From positions 1 through 7,687 of the forward strand of contig JAEUNV010000068.1 of the NCBI GenBank assembly GCA_016790385.1: 7,687 nucleotides of DNA, read 5' to 3'. The notes beneath the pieces are model-generated. The model saw only the letters and a program-made list of their open reading frames with translations, had not been told where the DNA came from and did no database searches. The stretch is from Zoogloea sp. GTDB lineage: Bacteria > Pseudomonadota > Gammaproteobacteria > Burkholderiales > Rhodocyclaceae. Positions 6,608 to 7,687 of this stretch are shown in pieces (the first letter of the stretch is position 1; the number at the start of each line of letters is the position of its first letter). The translations under genes and the position numbers were made by a program.

Positions 6608-7466
6608 CATCAATAGCCCCGCTGCGGGGATAAGTAACCCGCCAGGCCAGGGCGATGCGCCGGAATGGCTCTGGCGCCTCAAAGGGGCGCACGGTGAGGA
6701 GCGAATTGCCACCGGGCAGAGGGTCGGCGGCCGAGCTGGGCAACACCGTGATACCCGCGCCGGTGGCGACCATATGGCGGATGGTTTCCAGCGAACTGCC
6801 CTCCAGGGTGCGTTGCAGCCCTTCACCACCGCGGCACAGGGGGCAGACCTCCAGCACCTGATCGCGGAAGCAGTTGCCGGCACCGAGCAGGAGCAGGGGC
6901 GCTTCGGCCAGCCGTGCCGCAGGAATTGCCGCGTCTTCTTCCCAGGCATGGCCGGCCGGCATCAGAACCCGGAAGGGCTCGTCATACACCGCCTGGGTGA
7001 CAATGCCGGGCTCTTCAAACGGGAGCGCCACCACGATCACGTCCAGGTCGCCGCGCTTGAGCGATTCGGCAAGACGGGCCGTGTAGTTTTCCTGGATGAG
7101 CAGCGGCATGGAGGGTGCCGCCCCGTGGACCCGTGGAATCAGATGGGGCAGGAGGTAGGGGCCGATCGTGTAAATCACGCCCAGCTTGAGTGGCCCGGAC
7201 AGGGGATCACGCCCGGCAGTGGCCAGCTCCTTGATCTGACCGGCCTCCAGCAGCACCCGCTCCGCCTGGGCAACGATACGCGCGCCGATATCCGTAATCT
7301 TCACGTCGGCCGCACTGCGCTCAAAGAGCGTGACAGCCAGCTCGTCCTCAAGCTTCTTGATGGCAACCGACAGGGTCGGCTGGCTGACATTGCAGCGTTC
7401 GGCCGCGTGACCGAAATGACGCTCGCGAGCCAGTGCGACGAGATAGCGAAGATCGGTTAGCGTCAT
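6549..7466 (-). CDS. oxyR: OxyR, LysR-type peroxide-sensing transcriptional regulator
   Basis: The 305-aa product equals E. coli OxyR in length and registers with it. An N-terminal winged helix-turn-helix (about 1-60) includes AAERCNVSQPTLSVAIKKLEDEL. The LysR effector domain (about 88-300) begins SGPLKLGVIYTIGPYLLP. Cys199 and Cys208 in CFRDQVLEVC fall exactly at the E. coli redox positions, so disulfide-switched activation by hydrogen peroxide is expected. A third cysteine, Cys211, follows. Thr100 and Arg201 are kept, but residue 198, His in E. coli, is Asn. The start at 7466 has GAGGTG upstream and begins with the usual betaproteobacterial MTLTDLRYLVALARERHF. LysR-type regulators commonly repress themselves from a divergent region, and a perfect palindrome lies 19 bp upstream. 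Its last 19 codons overlap the convergent cyclo-ligase gene. Confidence 0.95.
   Translation of the reverse strand: MTLTDLRYLVALARERHFGHAAERCNVSQPTLSVAIKKLEDELAVTLFERSAADVKITDIGARIVAQAERVLLEAGQIKELATAGRDPLSGPLKLGVIYTIGPYLLPHLIPRVHGAAPSMPLLIQENYTARLAESLKRGDLDVIVVALPFEEPGIVTQAVYDEPFRVLMPAGHAWEEDAAIPAARLAEAPLLLLGAGNCFRDQVLEVCPLCRGGEGLQRTLEGSSLETIRHMVATGAGITVLPSSAADPLPGGNSLLTVRPFEAPEPFRRIALAWRVTYPRSGAIDVIRAAILGSPLQGVRPVGR
6552..6567. other. GC-rich hairpin at the oxyR 3' end
   Basis: GCGGCC-GACC-GGCCGC is a perfect 6-bp stem with a 4-nt loop, inside the last oxyR codons and the cyclo-ligase tail. Neither strand has a following U-tract, so it is not a canonical intrinsic terminator. It could act as a pause or 3'-end stabilising element for either message. 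Confidence 0.35.
6569..6581. other. Second short hairpin in the convergent overlap
   Basis: CCCC-TTGCA-GGGG is a 4-bp G/C stem starting one base after the previous hairpin, within the 59-bp overlap of the convergent genes. No U-tract follows on either strand. Confidence 0.25.
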
Positions 7467-7471
7467 CGGGT

Positions 7472-7477
7472 CACCTC
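7472..7477 (-). promoter_or_regulatory. Ribosome binding site of oxyR
   Basis: GAGGTG on the minus strand ends five bases before ATG 7466, supporting this start codon. Confidence 0.7.
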
Positions 7478-7485
7478 GGTAGGCA

Positions 7486-7500
7486 ATAGTGATTCACTAT
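7486..7500. promoter_or_regulatory. Perfect 15-bp palindrome, candidate OxyR operator
   Basis: The sequence ATAGTGATTCACTAT is fully palindromic around T7493. It has the ATAG-N7-CTAT arrangement of one OxyR dimer site and contains T-N11-A, the general LysR-type half-site pattern. It lies 19 bp upstream of the oxyR ATG, a position suited to autorepression. The second ATAG/CTAT pair of the full E. coli tetramer site is not visible at either side with the same spacing, so the adjoining contacts would have to be degenerate. Confidence 0.6.
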
Positions 7501-7577
7501 ACATCGTCGCTGTAAAAAGGGGCGGCGCAGCCGGAAATCAACGCTCGGACTTGCTTTGTGGAAAAACGCCCCAATTT

Positions 7578-7596
7578 TGTAAGCGCTTGTTTAAAC
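7578..7596. repeat. Two abutting 8-bp palindromes in the oxyR divergent region
   Basis: AAGCGCTT (7581-7588) is followed with no gap by GTTTAAAC (7589-7596). With its left flank the first reads TGTAAGCGCTTGTT, resembling operators of LacI/GalR-family regulators with a central CG step. They lie 57-72 bp upstream of the gene starting at 7653, in the most A/T-rich part of the window, a plausible promoter or operator zone. I cannot identify a convincing sigma-70 -35/-10 pair here. Confidence 0.3.
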
Positions 7597-7642
7597 ATGG
7601 AACACGCCGCTCCCGCGCGCGTCAGTTTTCAGGCCTTCAACT

Positions 7643-7646
7643 GGAG
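7643..7646 (+). promoter_or_regulatory. Ribosome binding site of the gene starting at 7653
   Basis: GGAG lies six bases before ATG 7653. This is the main evidence that the short open frame at the right edge is a true gene start. Confidence 0.65.
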
Positions 7647-7652
7647 CAATAG

Positions 7653-7687
7653 ATGAAACCTGTCCTGGTTCGATCCACCCTCGCATT
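7653..7687 (+). CDS. Start of an unidentified gene divergent from oxyR (5' end only)
   Basis: Eleven full codons are visible (MKPVLVRSTLA) before the right edge, preceded by GGAG at good spacing. The Lys and Arg followed by the onset of small and hydrophobic residues would suit the start of a signal peptide, but eleven residues cannot establish that. Genes divergent from oxyR are often peroxide-defence genes (catalase, peroxidase, peroxiredoxin). A periplasmic catalase or cytochrome c peroxidase is an untested guess from context. It is separated from oxyR by a 186-bp divergent region carrying the candidate OxyR operator. Confidence 0.55.
   Translation, partial: MKPVLVRSTLA

Noticed and set aside
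6342..7460. 372-codon plus-strand open frame
   Set aside because: It lies opposite oxyR and out of frame with the cyclo-ligase. It shows no family resemblance.
7496..7524. Sigma-70 promoter for oxyR using TATAGT at 7501-7496
   Set aside because: The matching -35 position reads CGCCCC, with no resemblance to TTGACA. The TATAGT is part of the palindrome.
7501..7530. Second ATAG/CTAT pair completing a tetrameric OxyR site
   Set aside because: At the required 7-nt spacing the bases are CGCT and GGGG, which do not match. The TACA-N7-TGTA arms at 7500-7514 are too short to claim.
1..7687. tRNA, rRNA, CRISPR, insertion sequence or att site
   Set aside because: No direct repeat arrays, terminal inverted repeats with a transposase, or tRNA-like cloverleaf sequences were seen. 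Nearly all bases belong to conserved housekeeping-type genes.

Overview
This window is ordinary GC-rich chromosomal DNA, probably from a betaproteobacterium; Rhodocyclales (Azoarcus/Thauera-like) is the best guess. The evidence is the OxyR type (N-terminus starting MTLTDLRYLVALARERHF), the multifunctional Cca, and the cluster of slt, an NDUFA9-like gene and cca. The family calls are firm. The taxon is inferred from remembered homologues, not from a search. I see no mobile element, CRISPR array, rRNA or tRNA. The coding strand changes three times and little DNA is non-coding.

Layout: positions 5898 to 1 (minus strand) hold four co-directional genes in transcription order. They are a soluble lytic transglycosylase (slt), an NAD(P)-binding NDUFA9-like SDR protein, the CCA-adding enzyme (cca), and a PbpC-type peptidoglycan glycosyltransferase cut by the left edge. 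The SDR and cca genes overlap by ATGA. The other gaps are 69 nt (slt to SDR) and 46 nt (cca to pbpC), so one operon is plausible. Divergent from slt, with only 40 bp between start codons, is 5-formyltetrahydrofolate cyclo-ligase (5939-6607, plus). Its 3' end overlaps by 59 bp the 3' end of a convergent oxyR (7466-6549, minus). A 186-bp divergent intergenic region follows, and an exported-looking plus-strand gene begins at 7653 and is cut by the right edge.

Functionally, slt cleaves and pbpC polymerises glycan strands. Cca matures or repairs tRNA 3' ends, the cyclo-ligase returns 5-formyl-THF to the folate pool, and OxyR senses peroxide. I find no evidence of a new multi-gene system. The most notable signal is that the PbpC-like protein keeps its glycosyltransferase motifs but has lost all three transpeptidase motifs (SxxK, SxN, KTG) while the reading frame stays open. 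Secondary points are a perfect 15-bp ATAG-N7-CTAT palindrome 19 bp upstream of oxyR, Asn instead of the expected His next to the OxyR redox cysteine, the overlapping convergent gene ends, and a symmetric inverted repeat in the slt/cyclo-ligase divergent region.
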